The position numbers and the translations under genes were made by a program. Shown piece after piece: positions 10,969 through 21,895 of a DNA stretch of 64,000 nucleotides. Below the pieces are notes generated by a model. It made no database searches and was not told where the DNA came from. It saw nothing but the letters and a program-made list of their open reading frames with translations. The DNA is from Ailanthus altissimus. Taxonomy: Eukaryota > Streptophyta > Magnoliopsida > Sapindales > Simaroubaceae. How positions within the stretch are numbered: position 1 is the stretch's first letter; every line of letters starts with the position of its first letter. The stretch is from positions 12,062,501 through 12,126,500 of the forward strand of contig OX327690.1 in NCBI GenBank assembly GCA_946807835.1, written 5' to 3'.

Positions 10969-13140
10969 TGTAGACGTATTTTAGGGTGTATGCATGTCAT
11001 TGTGTACATATTGAAAAATTAAAATTATGCATCATATATATAAATTTGGCAGCGGAATTTATCAAGTAATCAACATATACACATGTTGTTCAATTCTTAA
11101 CAACTTAAGAATACAGAAAACATACCTTTGAAGACCTCCGATAAAGATTTCGAATTCCGAATATCTTTGCTCCAATTTTGAGCTCACCTTGAAGTGTACT
11201 TTTGTCCAATTCTAGTTCACAACAATCCGGTGGGATTGTGAAGCTAGAATAGCAGCAGTATAATCTCCAACAACAAGGTTTTGATTCTAGAAAGAAAAAT
11301 ATGAAGGATTTATTTTCTTTCTCCTTTGGTTTTTCTCACAAGTCTTTGTTCTTTGAAAAACTCTCTCAAAACCAACTCTTCTTTTTCCTCTCAACCCTTG
11401 CACGAATTTTTATTCACTCTCTTGTTAACACACTTGAAACTCAACCATTTTTAGTGGTTACAACAACTTCACAAATGCTCTACCAAAATTAGATTAAGTG
11501 GCCAACTACCAAAACAATTTTTAGTGGCCATTTTAATGGTCTCATAAATTTAACCATTAATCATTAAATAGTGCTCCACTAAATTTAGTTTATGTTTCTC
11601 AAATTAGGTATGTCTTCCATTTAGAAAAAAATAATAAATAAATAAAATCATATTTTATTTATTTAAATAACATTTATTTAATTAGTCAAACACTATTTGA
11701 ATAATTAATATTTACCTTATTTGATTTTACTAATATGGTAAATGGTTGAATTCATGGTAAAACAGTTCATACAATAAAATTGTGCCACTTGTTAATATCT
11801 AATTAGTTAATAACTCTTGTCAACTAATTAAATAATATACTTAACATTTAAGTTTAAACAAGTGCACAACCCGAGGAACCCCAAAACATATTTTCGGTTT
11901 GTTAGAATTTCTAGGATGGAACTGTTCAATCATTATACTGCCCCAGTGCACAACGAGTACACTTCATATTGTGAGACTCTCTAGGTCCACGCCCGAATTG
12001 TCATATAGTACTCCTCCATACTTCCATGAACGATGCCCCACACACACGTTACGGATATTACAAAGCAGCGTGTTAGACCATACAAGTTGAGGTTATAACA
12101 TATTCATATAATCCCTACATCATTTATATTCGAGTAGAGTAGAGATACAGATCAACACCGTCAAATCTCCATATGCCCGACTGAAAACTTATCTCTTGAA
12201 TTGTATTTCAATAAATAATATTCCCAAACACTTTTGTAATATTATTTATCCCTAGGGTTAAACTCTTTTCCCATGAATTATTGCTTATGGCCATAAGACT
12301 TTCTGAAATACAATTTATAGAGTATTACGATATAATACTCACCCAAATGAGTTGATGGATCCCATATCTATGCACACTGGACTCCATGAGCATCGAACCA
12401 TACCCAGCGACACCCAGCGGTCAGACCATGAAAGGTTTCTAACATGTGTGGAACCAAAGTATGGTGGATCACTCACAAGCCCACTGTGGCACTCAAGTCA
12501 AAGGACCACGATTACTACTCAACTCGAAAGATCCTCCATTGACGGCTTTATGGGATGTCTATTGGAGATCTTTGTGAGTCTGTTCAGTATTCAGTCCTTA
12601 CTGAATACCTGTATCTCTATACGAGCTTCCACTAAACTCATGGTTTGCTAAGAATAACCATCTGGACCATCCAGATATAGACATACACTAATCTATATAT
12701 TTGTTAAGGTATTCATTGATAGACCTGCATTAGTAAAGATATATCAGGAACATAATATTTGAGAACATATTTGCATAATGACATTTCCTAACACTATTTG
12801 CAACTCTTTATAATTATGTCATTACTAATATATTCTTAGGTCTTTGTCCCATTTCAGACAAGACTCTAACTCTTTAGATATTACTGACTCTTATAGCCTG
12901 ATAACTCTTATCAGTGCCAACTTTTAGCATTTATAACTCTCAGCGTTGCTAATTCTTAGCACTGATCTAAACTCATTTAGACCAGATCTGAACTCTTTCA
13001 GATCGTATAATGTCTGAAACGTTACAAGCATCTTACCATATATAAATATAATTAGCGATTTATTGAAATAATAACACTAGTATAAATATTAAACAAATAT
13101 TTATACATAATGGGATGGCACGTAAGCATAAACCCCAACA
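10969..13140 (-). repeat. Solo LTR of the Copia X family (minus), inside element A
   Basis: On the minus strand it starts TGTTGGGGTTTATGC and ends ACGTCTACA at 10969. The exact duplication GGGTT flanks it (10964-10968, 13141-13145). Length 2172 bp, same subfamily as 46169-48344. It separates the two 3' genes of element A and is younger than that element. A frame at 12352-12651, antisense to the LTR, recurs in other copies. Confidence 0.95.
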
Positions 13141-13174
13141 GGGTTACCACAATTATTGTTATCATTTAGTACTC

Positions 13175-13182
13175 TATAAATA
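13175..13182 (+). promoter_or_regulatory. TATA box ahead of the LOG-like gene
   Basis: TATAAATA lies 53 bases before the presumed ATG at 13235, in the context CTCTATAAATACAAC. It belongs to element A proper, just to the right of the solo LTR. It suggests that the LOG-like gene had its own promoter. Function is inferred from sequence and position only. Confidence 0.5.
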
Positions 13183-13234
13183 CAACACCTCATTTTCTTT
13201 ATTTTCATATATTGAGATAAAAGTTAGTGTAGAT

Positions 13235-13881
13235 ATGGAGGAAACCTCAATTCAACCATTCCAAAATATATGTGTATTTTTGGATCTAGTCCTAGGGGAA
13301 ATAAAGTGTTTGTAGAAGCAGCAAACAATCTAGGAAAAACATTAGCTGTAAGAAAATTTTATTTGATTTATGGAGAGGGTAGCCTTAGGTTAATGGGGTG
13401 TGTGTCAACAGCTGCACATTTAGGAGGAAGTCAACTTTTAGGTATTATTCCTACAGCTTTAGCCGTGGGAAACCTGACTGGGAAAACAATAGAAGAAGAA
13501 TTACGAGTCTCATCCATGTATGAACGTATAGTTAGAATGCTTTACAATGCAGACGCTTTTATTACTTTACCAAGTGGCTTTGGTACCTTAGAAGAAAATT
13601 TTCAAATTGCCTCTTGGGCCCAGCTGAATATCCACTGAAAACTCATAGGTTTGTTGAATGTTAATAACTATTTTGATTTCTTACTTTGTTTTCTTGATCA
13701 AGCTGTGGAACAAAATTTTATTTCATATTCGGCGCGATAGATCTTCATTTCTGCCACCAATGCAGATGAATTAATTGACAAATTATAGGTAGTTACCTAC
13801 GAACCTGACCCAGCAATAACTCAAATCGATTGGTCAGTGGGCCTTAACAAGCGAAAATTGGATCTGACACTTTGTTTGTAA
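13235..13881 (+). pseudogene. LOG: LOG-like cytokinin riboside 5'-monophosphate phosphoribohydrolase, intronless, inside a Gypsy element
   Basis: LOG enzymes release active cytokinin bases from their ribotides in the cytosol. ATG at 13235 opens MEETSIQPFQNICVF. One extra T near 13276-13281 shifts the frame, after which GSSPRGNKVFVEAANNLGK continues. Family landmarks in order: 'LIYGEGSLRLMG' (usual GGGSxGLMG), 'GIIPTAL', 'DAFITLPSGFGTLEE' (usual PGGxGTxxE), 'WAQLNIH', 'IGLLNVNNYFD', 'FLDQAVEQNFIS'. The stop is TAA at 13879-13881, about 215 codons, the usual size for the family. Three in-frame stops (13636 TGA, then TAGs near 13738 and 13786) kill it. Plant LOG genes normally have several introns; none is seen here, so a captured cDNA or retrocopy is likely. 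It lies within the 3' part of element A. Confidence 0.85.
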
Positions 13882-16722
13882 ATTTTTCTTTATTTTATTT
13901 ATTTATCAGCATCATCATTTTAGTTTATATTTTCTTAAGTGTCTCTCAGGTTTGTTTATTTCGAATAATTGGCATTTTAGGTAATGTCTCCTATACTTTA
14001 TCTCTTTCTATTTAAACATCGAGGACAATGTTTCATCTGGTTTGGAGGAAGATAGTAGACATAAGTTGCATTTTGCATTAAAAAAAACAAAAATTTTGTG
14101 GTCTGACATTTGATTAAAATGGCAGAGTAAAGAGTTCATTTTTGAACTCTTGAGACACATTCTAGGTCAAATTAGAATGGCAGAGTAAGGAGTTTTAGTT
14201 CTAACTTTTGAAACGTATTTTAACTAACTTTTTATTGTTTTGTTTTATATTTCATATATTATTGTTTATTTCTTGTAGTCTTGGTAATTCCTGTATAAAG
14301 GAATTTATTTTTCTACCTAAGTATGATTGCAAAATTGTTTAGGTTGAGTCACTGTTTCTATTTAAGTTATTAAAGAATGACTTCCAAAATATTTTTGAGC
14401 ACAATGCTAAGCCTTGGGGTAAGACGAATGATGCGATATTTCTATATCATAAAATTAAGTGCAAGTATACACTATCGTATGCAAGTAATAAAGAGACTAA
14501 ATAAGTCGGATGTCGAACCCACAGGGATAATTTTTTCTTTTTAACCAATTACTAAAATTATATCTTCCTAATAATTATTCAGATAAATAAAAACCTAAGA
14601 ATGAATGTAGAAAATATAAAAGTAAAAACACAATGCAAAGAGAATGAGAAGATAGCAATGTAGAGAAAACCTAGGATTAATATTATCCCTCAATATGCTT
14701 TTTTAATGATTAATCTTCTAATATTTAATTCAATTAGTCTTTATTATTGATCAAGACACTAATGTATTCACAAGTCTCTTCCAAGGTCATGCAAGTATAT
14801 CTTAGTTTACCAAATACCTATATTCCTATGGTACTTGTAATAAATTAAGATTCATTAAGATTAGGTCTTATTGATCATACATGCCAATTAGGTATATTCC
14901 TATCCTAAATTGAAACTTGCATATGCAACATTGAATGTTACTCTACAATCATGCATCAAATTACATAGGTCTAAATATATTTATTCCTCTTCCGAGTTTA
15001 TCAATAATATTACCAACTCATTCACCATATATTGGCCAGATATATTGATGCATTAAACACAAGTAATTTAAATAATAAATGACTAAGTTTATTAAATACT
15101 AAAAGATATGGCAATTTAAGCGTACATATTGAGTTCAAATATTAACCCTAGAAAATAAATTAGTTTATAGCGACAAGAGAACAGCAGTAAAAATAATTAT
15201 AAATCATGATACAATTATTAGCAAACCGAAATAGACGTCAAATTGCTCTTAATTGCGCTGTCTAGGAACTCTTGATGTCGAAGAACGTCTTGTATCTCTC
15301 TCTAAAGTTGCTTCAATTAAACTTCTATTACTCTCCAAGACTTGTGCTCTGTATTCGTGGTGCTCTTAGGTCGTCTTGGATTCCTCCTTGAAGGCTGGGA
15401 ACGAGTGGCTTTATATAGGGATTGATATGAGCTTGAAAATCTCAATTCTCGTCGGACTAGGACTCGCACTACTGCTGGCGCGCTATGCAGTTGTCGCTGG
15501 GGCGACGCGTGAAAAAGCTATTACCGCTGGAGCGGTGGGATCTTGGCGCTGGGGTGCTGTATGAAAACGGCTTCACCGCTGGCGCGGTATGTTGATAGAG
15601 CTGGGGCGATGAACCGTGGCTGGCGCGGTGACTCTTTGGCGCTGAGGCGCTAGACGCGACTTAAGTAGGTCGTTTTTCTTATTTCGATCACTATTCTAGC
15701 GCTGGGGCGACAATAGTTTTGGCGCGGGGGCGCTGGACACATACTTTAAAAACTTTGCATTTTAGTCCCTATTTTTGCTCCTTTTGCATTCTTTCTTTAA
15801 ATTTCGTTCAAGTCCCTATAAATAACAATAATGCACATAAATAGCCATCTATTCTCATAAAATCATAAAATATCAATAATAAAAACATGAGAAAATATAT
15901 GACAAATTTGCCCTTATCAACGGATGATTCAATTTATATAGCTAAGAGAATTCCTATGTTTAAGTATATATTTTTCTAATCTCACATATCTTTTGTGAGT
16001 AAGTGAAAAGGTTGAGAAAACAGCTTATAAACCTTCATTGATCCTTTGAATTGGTTCATTTTTGTTTAGATTGATATTATTTGAATTACGGAATAAGTTG
16101 GTTGCATTTGTATATAATATAATTTGGTGAGAAACCTTTGTAATGCTTCCTTGTATTCTTCACAAAAAAAATTCAAAAAAAAAGAAAGCAAAATACCAAA
16201 AAGAATCAATTCAGTTTAATAAAGTCTTCATTCAATTTAAGAAGACAAATATTTTGTAAAGCAGTTTTCTTACCAAGTTATATTTGTATTATTCTCACAA
16301 GCCAATTGAAGTTCTAAAGCTGGCGTATGTTAAGAATAATTGATTTTTAAACAATTAATTTTTCTATCTTTGGATCAATGTTAATTTGTATGTCTGTCCT
16401 TAAAATTGACTTTTTCTTAAGTGCTTAACTGTTTTCCAACTCCATGAGAGAAATCATAACCTTTTAAACAGTCATATATTTGTGAGGATATAGAGTTGAG
16501 GCTTTTACTTGGAGAAATTCTCAATGCTATATCTGTTGTGGTTTGTGATAAAATGGTTATGATTTAGTTCACACATACACAATTTTTAGAAGTTATAATT
16601 GAAAAAACTATAATAGCAACAATGATCATTAACTGACTTTTTGTTTGAAATGCTTAGGTAGTTTTGCATATTCTATTTACGCTTGAATTACTAGAGACTA
16701 GCAATAAGCTGGTTGGGGGCTG
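13882..16722 (+). other. Element A 3' untranslated part and polypurine tract
   Basis: Non-coding, interrupted by the solo LTR at 14429-15919. 'cgaggacaatgtttcatctg' then GGTTTGGAGGA (about 14021-14051) is a motif often found downstream of pol in plant Gypsy elements, and its presence after the LOG-like gene shows that the gene lies inside the element. A partial direct repeat, 'aatggcagagtaaRgagtt', occurs at about 14119 and 14176. The run GGTTGGGGGCTG at 16711-16722 is the polypurine tract beside the 3' LTR. Confidence 0.75.
14429..15919 (-). repeat. Solo LTR, family C (minus), inside element A
   Basis: On the minus strand it starts TGATAAGGGCA and ends ATCGCATCA. The flanks ACGAA (14424-14428) and ACGGA (15920-15924) are a TSD with one mismatch. 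Homologous end to end with 57149-58608. The minus-strand TATA box CTATATAAAG is at 15409-15418. Just upstream of it (15430-15730 in plus coordinates) is a GC-rich run of CGCTGGGGCG-like motifs. The LTR style suggests Gypsy, but no internal region is present to confirm. Confidence 0.92.
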
Positions 16723-18284
16723 TGATGAACACATGAAAATGTATATTTAAGAGATTCAGTCACCATTTAATGTCACTAATTTTAATATTTTTGTACTTTT
16801 AACTTGAAATAAAGTGTTCTCCTTAAATTGAGATTAATGAATGTTATTTGCACAGGTTTAGGTAAAATAGACATAACACTCAATGTAAAATTCAAAATAA
16901 AGAAATTATTGAACCCAGAGTAACATTACTCAATCTTACATAAACTTGAAGAATGGTTGAAAAGCCAAATCCAACATGTTATGGGCTAAAACTTGAGATA
17001 CAATAGAATCAAGCTACAACTTTTATTCGACTTGACTCAACTATAGTATTTGGACCGTATCCCACAAAATACATACCCAATTGCTATAATTCTTAAAGCT
17101 GTGAAATACTGACTTAATTATCAACAACTCGTATGTTGATTATAAAATCCAAATCAGCCGTTATCATGGATCAAATTGTCTTGCAAGTGGGTAAAAGGGT
17201 TGTTGGCCTAAATCTGATGTATCTTTAGAATTTTGCCCATATCTCATTGGATACGCATCCAATTGTCACACACTTAGTGCCTATGGAAATAAGATACACA
17301 TTTCTACAACTTTTATGTTGGCCATAAAAGCTACATCGGTCATTTACATTATCAAAAAGGTACTTTAAGTGGGTGAACGAGTTATTGGCCTAAATTTATT
17401 GAAGATTGATGTCACACATGACATATTTCCATTCATTGCCTATATAAGGACACTCTCAAAACGTTTTCAACATTAGATAATTCTCTCTTTTTTTTTTCAT
17501 TAACATGTATTGTAATCTAGGCTAGAGGTCTTGGCAAGGTTAGGAGATAAACTTTTATGTGTAATAAATCTACTTATATGCTTTGATTCATTGTCAAGAG
17601 CTATAAATATTTGTAAGTTTGGTTTTGATTAAACTCTTATCTATTTTATTTTCTATAATCCAGAGGTTATAGTTCTCATGTCTCATATATGTTCAGTCAT
17701 GCTTTTCTTATGTGATTCTTGTTGAATTATAGTTGTTATTGGTTATATTGTTTTATATGTTAATCTTTTACTGCAATATTGTCAACTGATATATTGTCGA
17801 TCTTGGATAACATGTAAAGATAATAAATATTTGATATTCAAGTTGATCTTTTACTGTAATATTGTCAAAATGATATATTGTCGATCTTAGATAACTTGTA
17901 TAAATAAACATGATTTGTGTTAATGTTTGCAAAAGAGTTTAGTCATATCAAATGCATGTGTTATCAAAAGTGCTATATTTTACATATCTTTCGATTGATT
18001 GTTTAGATGTAAAACTGTCAATTGAGTTATAAACATTGAATCAAAGTGTAGAGTAGATTTATAAAGTATGATTGTGATTCTCAAAGTCTTACTTAAATCA
18101 TCATAAGACATTTTTCTCAATTTATAGACAATTCTATCTCATCCACTTAAAGCAATTAATTAATTTTCTCTTTTGCTACTGGTTTAATATTTTACTTCAC
18201 CAACCTATTTTGCCAAAAGCTTCCTCGTGGGATCGACACCTCAATCTATACTGCAATAGCCACATTACATTTTGAGCGTAAACA
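16723..18284 (+). repeat. Element A 3' LTR
   Basis: Starts TGATGAACAC directly after the polypurine tract and ends GTAAACA, followed by TSD CTACC. Length 1562 bp. TATA box TATATAAG at 17441-17448. Between about 17760 and 17905 an 80-odd-bp unit with 'atcttttactg' and 'ataacwtgta' is tandemly doubled. Confidence 0.94.
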
Positions 18285-18289
18285 CTACC

Positions 18290-20600
18290 TCTAGCTGATG
18301 TATATTATATGTTAGACACTCTAACTATTTCATTTTTTACTTGAGGATACTTCCTCTTAGAAAGATGAATACCATGTCCAAAAGATACATTAATTATCTC
18401 ATAGTTATTAAAATTGCACTTTTTTTCAGGACTTAGTCTATGTACAAAGATTTAGAGAGTCCTATCTACTTCCTAACTTTATCTGTATAAAGCTTTATAT
18501 CCAATATGTAGGAAGCCTCTGCCAAATCTTTCATGAAGAAGTTCTTACTCAGTTAACTCTTAACTGACTGACTTGTAACATACCTTTGTCATTTTTTAGG
18601 ATGAGTATGTTATATATGTATAGAGAATTAGAAAGATAATTTATGCTCCCACTACCCTTTCTAAACATACATGCTTTCTCTTAGTTCTTAATGAAACCAG
18701 ACTTTCTGATTATTTCATCAAAACAAAGAGTTTAGCATACTACAATATCCAACAAAATTTAAATTAACTTTAGCATGTTTATTAGTGAAAGGTTTCCTCA
18801 TAATCGATCCCAAATCGTTGAGGGTAACCTTTAAAACCAATTGGGCTGTTAAAGGTTTTTACCTCCTTTTGAGCCCACGCTTTCATGCGTAAACTCTGAT
18901 TAAAACCAATAAGAACAATTCCTATAGGAAGCATAACCAAGTTTTCTAGAAAGAACAACTTATGATGGAACTTTATTCAATAAGTGTGTAGTAATTTCTT
19001 GAGCATAACTCATTAGTTACATTAGAAGATCATTAAAGCTTAATATTGATCAGATGATATCTAATAAAGTTTGATTTCTCCACTTCAAAACATATTTATG
19101 TTAAGGAGTATCTGGAGAACTATATTGAGCTATAATCTCATTCTTCTTTAAATAATTTGGGAATTTATTGCTTATTTATAAACAGCCTCTATCTAATCAA
19201 AGGTGTTCAACATACATATAGGTTTATTTCATTTACTTCTAGTCGAAATTCTTTGAACACTTCAAAAATTTGTCGCCTATGTTTTTCTAGAAACACATGT
19301 CTGTATCGTGACAAACTACGACAGAGATATCGAAGTAATAAATTTACCAATGGCAGTATGATTCATTAAATCATATACATCAATATATATTAGCTCTATT
19401 AAATCAATCGCCCAGTGTCCAACACCAACAAAAGAATTTAGTCAACTTCCCTTGAATACAAGATTCATAAACTGGACAAGATTCTATAGTCAGATCAAGT
19501 ATTTGACCATCCTTAACTAGACGGAATAGTCATCTCATGGCTACTTGACTTAATAACTTATGCCTTAATTCGTTATTATTCAAAGTTTTGAAACCACTAT
19601 ATGTTCTATTCACCTAGACATTTTATGCATTTGTTGTTGTATGTCATATGTAATGGCTATTTAATTGACTGATATTTAGTTAGAAAAATATTATCGTTAT
19701 CATATAACATGAAGAACTATTCTTAATGTATGTATGATAACCTCCTCTGTCTAACTTAGAGAGCGATATATTTTGCCTAAGTATTTTTTGGCACAAAATA
19801 ACAACAATACAACATAAAGCTTTTTACTAGAATGGAGAAGTGACTTAAAAGTCCTAACAACTACTATGTCTAGGTAATCTTCATTTCCTACGTGCAGTTG
19901 TACTTCTCATTTCATTATTTTCTAGTATTACTTAAATTATGCAACATCTTGCAGATGTGAGAAGGGCGGGCAATATCTCATATCCCTATACTTGTTCACA
20001 TCACTTGTATATGAAATGTCAATTATCGGTAAACAAATATCTAAGAGGTTTATCTTTACTAAGTAAAGTTTATTCAAATAGTAACTCTTACTATTTTAAA
20101 CCTTATTAATAATGGAAACACTTTCATTGTGAATTATTCTCTATATACATTTCAAATATATATAATAAATTTCAAATGAAGCATTACATAACTTGTACAT
20201 CTCATGTATATATGCTCTTACTGTAGATCATTAGATAGGTCAGGATATATAATTTGACTTTCAAATTATTCTTAATCATTTTTCTAATATCTATCATCTC
20301 TTCTCAAAAGACATTATTAGAAACACCTTATATATTATCTATTGATCTATTATATATCTGAGTATTTTTATTAATTAAGAACAATTCTTAGATTTATAAG
20401 CAAGTCTTAAATATCAAGTGTACAAAATCTCTATAAGTTATTTATCTTATCACTATAAGATAAATTGGAGATATAGCAGAACATTTCTAATCGTTAATAA
20501 ATAACGCTTTAAATCATGGATATAACTTTTATACATTTTTAATCTAAAGATGCCCTCTCACTGCTTTACATAATTCCCTAAATCTCTCAAAAGAAAAAAC
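18290..20600 (-). pseudogene. Copia X pol remnant: integrase and reverse transcriptase (right part)
   Basis: Minus-strand, heavily decayed. From right to left: a region around 19370-19640 compatible with pre-integrase/integrase; 'SRYRHVFLEKHRRQIFEVFK', an integrase core segment, at about 19240-19310; 'GYPQRFGIDYEETFH' of RT near 18790-18830; and 'ASYILD'-type and 'HGIHLSKRKYPQ' RT-end text near 18330-18540, which then joins 2746. The active-site YVDD is not intact ('YIYNILIL' sits in its place near 18600). Gag was not recognised. 19640-20600 is AT-rich and gave no secure domain. Confidence 0.7.
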
Positions 20601-20660
20601 AACAGTTTAATCTTTTAAACTGTATAGCAGAAAGTAGACCCTATTTTCATTTACTCCAGC

Positions 20661-20940
20661 CGCACACTGTAGCGATCCAGGCCTTTGTAAACCCAAAAGA
20701 TAGACAACTCTTGTCAATTATATCTCATACAACTCTTACTACTAAACTTAAATACACATTATTCGCACACTGTAGCGATCTAGGATGATTGTATTTCAGA
20801 TCAACTTGTCAATCATCAAATATATGCTACTGATATTACCGCAAACTGTAGCGATCTAGGATAGTATTTTTGCATATATTTGCCTCATCTTATATTTAAT
20901 TGGCATAGCCAGAATCCTTTACACTGTAGCTATCTTAAGA
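20661..20940. repeat. Four copies of a CACTGTAGCGATCTAGGA motif
   Basis: CGCACACTGTAGCGATCCAGG starts at 20661, with further copies at 20764, 20840 (CGCAAACTG...) and 20921 (ACACTGTAGCTATCT). Spacing is about 103, 76 and 81 bases. The text between is unrelated and AT-rich. It lies in the stretch of Copia X where gag or leader is expected. Function unknown. Confidence 0.75.
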
Positions 20941-21314
20941 GTGATCGAATGACCCGTCTAATACTGTATTGACAAGGCGGATCATCTTATAATATTATCT
21001 TATAATATCACACTATTCAATCTGATTAAAAGAGATTTAAAATTTTAATTATTATTAAATAAATAATAATAATAATAAATTTTCGCATCTCATATGAATC
21101 TAATTCATAATTAGAATATTTATTTATGTAAGCATAATTAATCCTCACCAATAGGGTTCCCATTGTCGTTAACAACGTAAACAAATGATTTTTGATTTAA
21201 TACAATAATATAACGATTATAATTGTATTAAATATACTTTACTTGCAAAAATTGCAAATAAAAGTGTCATGTTTGGAATGATCAGCATTAAAAAACTGAA
21301 GGTTTAGAATCGCA

Positions 21315-21610
21315 TTTTTTTTTACAGTGATGAACACCGCAGCGCTCAATATTTAGTGCTGCAGCGCTAGGGCCTGGAGGACCCTCAGTGCTGTAGCGCT
21401 CCGTGCCTGTGCTACGGACGCGAAATCCAAAATCGGTGCTTTAAGTGCCTATGACCTAGCACTGGGGCTCCTAGCATCTAGCGCTACAGCGCTAGGGCTT
21501 GGAAGCCCTAGTGCCGCAGCGCCACTACACAACGCTAGGGCGCTGCAACAAAAGTTTTCATTACCTTGGCGCTGACCACGTATGGCCGCGGCGCTCTGGT
21601 GCTCCCTACC
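21315..21610. repeat. GC-rich block of palindromic AGCGCT motifs
   Basis: An island of high GC in AT-rich DNA, made of GCAGCGCTAGGGC-like units, with AGCGCT cores near 21333, 21353, 21384, 21490 and 21516 and related forms between. It lies downstream of the Copia X primer site on the minus strand. Similar islands occur in the family C LTRs and at 29690-29830. No coding frame is supported. Confidence 0.7.
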
Positions 21611-21881
21611 TTCAGTATACCCATTTCAACAACTTGAAATGAACCGTTTGAGCACCGAAACTTCACCAACAATAATTTTATCTAGGGTATCATATCCAAA
21701 CATCATTATGCTTCAATTCTAAATACTAACATGTTCAAAAATATCACAATATGTTCATCATTATGTTTAAACATCAAACATCACCATGTTGAAATTTAAA
21801 CATTTTTAAGTTGTTCAAATATACAATATCACCATGTAAACATATTGAACAACAAGAATTATCACATACTAAATTTAACAT

Positions 21882-21893
21882 GCTCTAATACTA
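21882..21893 (-). other. Copia X primer-binding site, initiator tRNA-Met type
   Basis: GCTCTAATACTA on the plus strand is the complement of TGGTATCAGAGC with two transitions. It lies two bases beyond the LTR end at 21896. It identifies 21896-24218 as the 5' LTR of a minus-strand Copia. Confidence 0.8.
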
Positions 21894-21895
21894 TT

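Larger units (their letters stand above)
2747..18284 (+). mobile_element. Gypsy element A, complete with TSD and nested insertions
   Basis: Full-length Ty3/Gypsy element flanked by the 5-bp duplication CTACC (2742-2746 and 18285-18289). In order: 5' LTR, tRNA-Asp-type primer site, long leader, gag, protease, a deletion covering RT and RNase H, integrase C-terminal half, two non-standard 3' genes, purine tract, 3' LTR. Three solo LTRs (5581-7134, 10969-13140, 14429-15919) are later insertions. The primer site and the gag and protease text suggest the Athila/Tat group; lineage is inferred, because RT is missing. All ORFs are broken. Confidence 0.9.

Noticed and set aside
13115..13237. ATG at 13115 as the start of the LOG-like gene
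   Set aside because: It lies in the end of the solo LTR, which inserted later. The ATG at 13235 follows the TATA box and gives the usual LOG N-terminus length.
15376..15564. Open frame over the GC-rich array in the family C LTR
   Set aside because: It lies within LTR promoter repeats, is not shared in frame with the second copy (57308-57547 reads another frame and strand), and has no homology I recognise.
20661..20940. CRISPR-like array of spaced repeats
   Set aside because: Only four imperfect units with uneven spacing in plant retroelement DNA, and no cas genes.
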